DNA of 64,000 nt from Kineosporia aurantiaca JCM 3230 (GTDB lineage Bacteria; Actinomycetota; Actinomycetes; Actinomycetales; Kineosporiaceae): positions 186,001 through 250,000 of the forward strand of contig JODP01000013.1 in assembly GCA_000719025.1 (NCBI GenBank), written 5' to 3'. A model generated the notes under the pieces. The model had not been told where the DNA came from, did not search any database, and saw only the letters and a program-made list of their open reading frames with translations. Shown here in pieces: positions 62,924-64,000 of this stretch (position 1 is its first letter; every line of letters begins with the position of its first letter). The position numbers were made by a program, and so were the translations under genes.

Positions 62924-63679
62924 ATGGCCAGCGGTAGTTCGACCCGCGATGCCCGGCAGGCCAAGGCCGCCGAGATGCGCGCCGCCGCGGCGAAGGCCGA
63001 GGCCCGCCGGCGCACCCTGCTGGTGAGCAGCGTGATCGCGGTGCTCGTGGTGGTGATCGTGGTGGTGTTCGTGGTCGTGCAGAACACCCGCCGCGACAAC
63101 GCCACCGCCGACGCGGTGGCCCCGGCCAACATCGCCGCCGACAACTCGATCGTCGCCGGAGAGGACAGCGCGCCGGTCAAGATCGTGGTCTACGAAGACT
63201 TCCAGTGCCCGTACTGCGCCCAGTTCGAGTCGGCCAACCGCGACCAGATCGCCGCCTGGGTCAAGGCCGGGGATGTGCAGATGCAGTACCGGCCGATCGC
63301 CTTCCTGGACGCCAGCTCCAGCACCAACTACTCCACCCGCGCCCTGAACGCGGCCGCCGCGGTGCAGAACTCCGACCCGGCCGACTGGGTGCAGTTCCAC
63401 AACCTGCTCTTCGAGAACCAGCCCGCCGAGGGCACCGCCGGCCTGACCGACGCCCAGCTGATCGACTACGCCGTCCAGGCCGGGGCCGACAAGGCCACGA
63501 TCACCAAGGCCGTGAACGACGAGACCTACAAGGGCTGGACGGCCAAGGTCACCGAGGACTCCTCGAAGGCCGGCGTCGCCTCCACCCCGACGGTCAAGGT
63601 CAACGGCAAGGACGTCACCAGCCCGGACGCGGCGACGATGAAGAGCACCGTGGAAGCCGCGATCGCGGCCGCCAAGTAG
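62924..63679 (+). CDS. Membrane-anchored DsbA-like thiol oxidoreductase
   Basis: A 251-residue protein with a charged cytoplasmic start, one membrane helix (about 31-53) and an extracytoplasmic thioredoxin-fold domain. The active site is EDFQCPYCAQFE (CPYC); the cis-Pro loop is GVASTPTVKVNGKDV. This is the actinobacterial DsbA/Thioredoxin_4 type that introduces disulfides in exported proteins, probably re-oxidised by the upstream MauE-like protein. ATG 62924 with GGAG 8 nt upstream is preferred over GTG 62915. Confidence 0.92.
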   Translation: MASGSSTRDARQAKAAEMRAAAAKAEARRRTLLVSSVIAVLVVVIVVVFVVVQNTRRDNATADAVAPANIAADNSIVAGEDSAPVKIVVYEDFQCPYCAQFESANRDQIAAWVKAGDVQMQYRPIAFLDASSSTNYSTRALNAAAAVQNSDPADWVQFHNLLFENQPAEGTAGLTDAQLIDYAVQAGADKATITKAVNDETYKGWTAKVTEDSSKAGVASTPTVKVNGKDVTSPDAATMKSTVEAAIAAAK

Positions 63680-63686
63680 CCGCCCG

Positions 63687-63986
63687 ATGGCCAGGGTCTC
63701 GGTCACCTACTGCACGCAGTGCAACTGGCTGCTACGAGCGGCCTGGGTGGCGCAGGAACTGCTGCAGACGTTCGGCACCGAACTGGACGAGGTGGCGCTG
63801 GTGCCCGGCACCGGCGGCATCTTCCGGGTGCACGTCGGCGAGACCCTGGTCTGGGACCGCAAGAGCGACGGGGGCACTCCCGACATCGTCGAACTGAAGC
63901 GCCGGGTGCGGGATCTCGCCGCACCCGGCCACGCGCTCGGGCACGCCGATCGGGCCGCCGCCCGTAAGGCGACGGAGACCGCCTAA
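63687..63986 (+). CDS. SelT/SelW/SelH (Rdx) family protein
   Basis: A 99-residue Rdx-family protein with a thioredoxin-like fold and a CxxC redox motif, VTYCTQCNWLLRAAW, at its N-terminus; the middle (GTGGIFRVHVGETLVWDRKSDGGTPDIVELK) matches the family's F-x-V and GGFP-type regions. Both motif positions are cysteine, so no selenocysteine is needed. It starts 7 bp after the DsbA-like gene and may be cotranscribed with it. Its cellular role is unclear even in studied relatives. Confidence 0.9.
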   Translation: MARVSVTYCTQCNWLLRAAWVAQELLQTFGTELDEVALVPGTGGIFRVHVGETLVWDRKSDGGTPDIVELKRRVRDLAAPGHALGHADRAAARKATETA

Positions 63987-64000
63987 GCGGTCTGGCGGCG

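Noticed and set aside
63708..63730. Selenoprotein candidate for the SelW-like gene
   Set aside because: Both positions of the CxxC motif are TGC cysteine codons and no in-frame TGA occurs before the stop at 63984-63986.

Overview
The window comes from a very GC-rich actinobacterium. Supporting signs are GTG starts, GTGA/ATGA stop-start overlaps, a four-S1-domain ribosomal protein S1, a PdtaR-type ANTAR regulator, a glutamate synthase pair and many leaderless promoters. From memory, the backbone order hisF, hisI, trpE, trpC, trpB, trpA, lgt, pyk, pdtaR, polA, rpsA, coaE, uvrB, MBL, uvrA follows the ancestral block that Mycobacterium tuberculosis carries around Rv1605 to Rv1638. A Kineosporia-like organism is possible, but the sequence does not prove it. 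I see no insertion sequence, prophage, CRISPR array or rRNA.

Layout. 1-1152: 5' end of uvrA and the divergent MBL-fold hydrolase. 1223-8009: accessory enzymes (two secreted esterases facing away from a shared palindrome, a methyltransferase, an aldo/keto reductase, a cysteine hydrolase). 8184-11080: a tandem family of one extracytoplasmic domain. It occurs in a nonsense-interrupted lipoprotein, an intact lipoprotein and a membrane protein that overlaps a SigE-family sigma factor gene. 11133-14570: membrane and secreted proteins including DUF4012. 14952-17209: a flavin amine oxidase and a betaine-homocysteine-type methyltransferase. 17382-27859: a barstar-like protein between repeat tracts, then uvrB, coaE, rpsA, a methyltransferase, polA, a thioesterase and a GNAT enzyme. 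28081-35877: a branched-chain amino acid ABC system with two paralogous binding proteins. 36267-44875: pdtaR, tRNA-Leu(CAA), pyk, gltD, gltB. 45208-54823: lgt, trpA, trpB, trpC, four membrane-protein genes, trpE, hisI. 54946-60881: an insert between hisI and hisF holding a sulfotransferase-like gene, a heterodimeric ABC exporter and a DinB-like protein. 60917-63986: hisF, a small kinase and a redox group (MauE/DoxX-like, DsbA-like, SelW-like).

The main cross-cutting signals are regulatory. uvrA, uvrB and polA each have a LexA-independent damage promoter of the mycobacterial RecA-NDp/PafBC type, with exact 8-nt spacing. A fourth copy lies upstream of the ABC exporter pair, which suggests that a drug or toxin exporter belongs to the DNA-damage regulon. 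At least eight genes have a -10 hexamer 6 or 7 nt before the start codon, which indicates leaderless mRNAs and corrects several starts. Six short tandem-repeat tracts overlap stop codons (barstar, uvrB, methyltransferase/polA, trpA, HGxxPAAW gene, hisF), a pattern I do not recognise from the literature.
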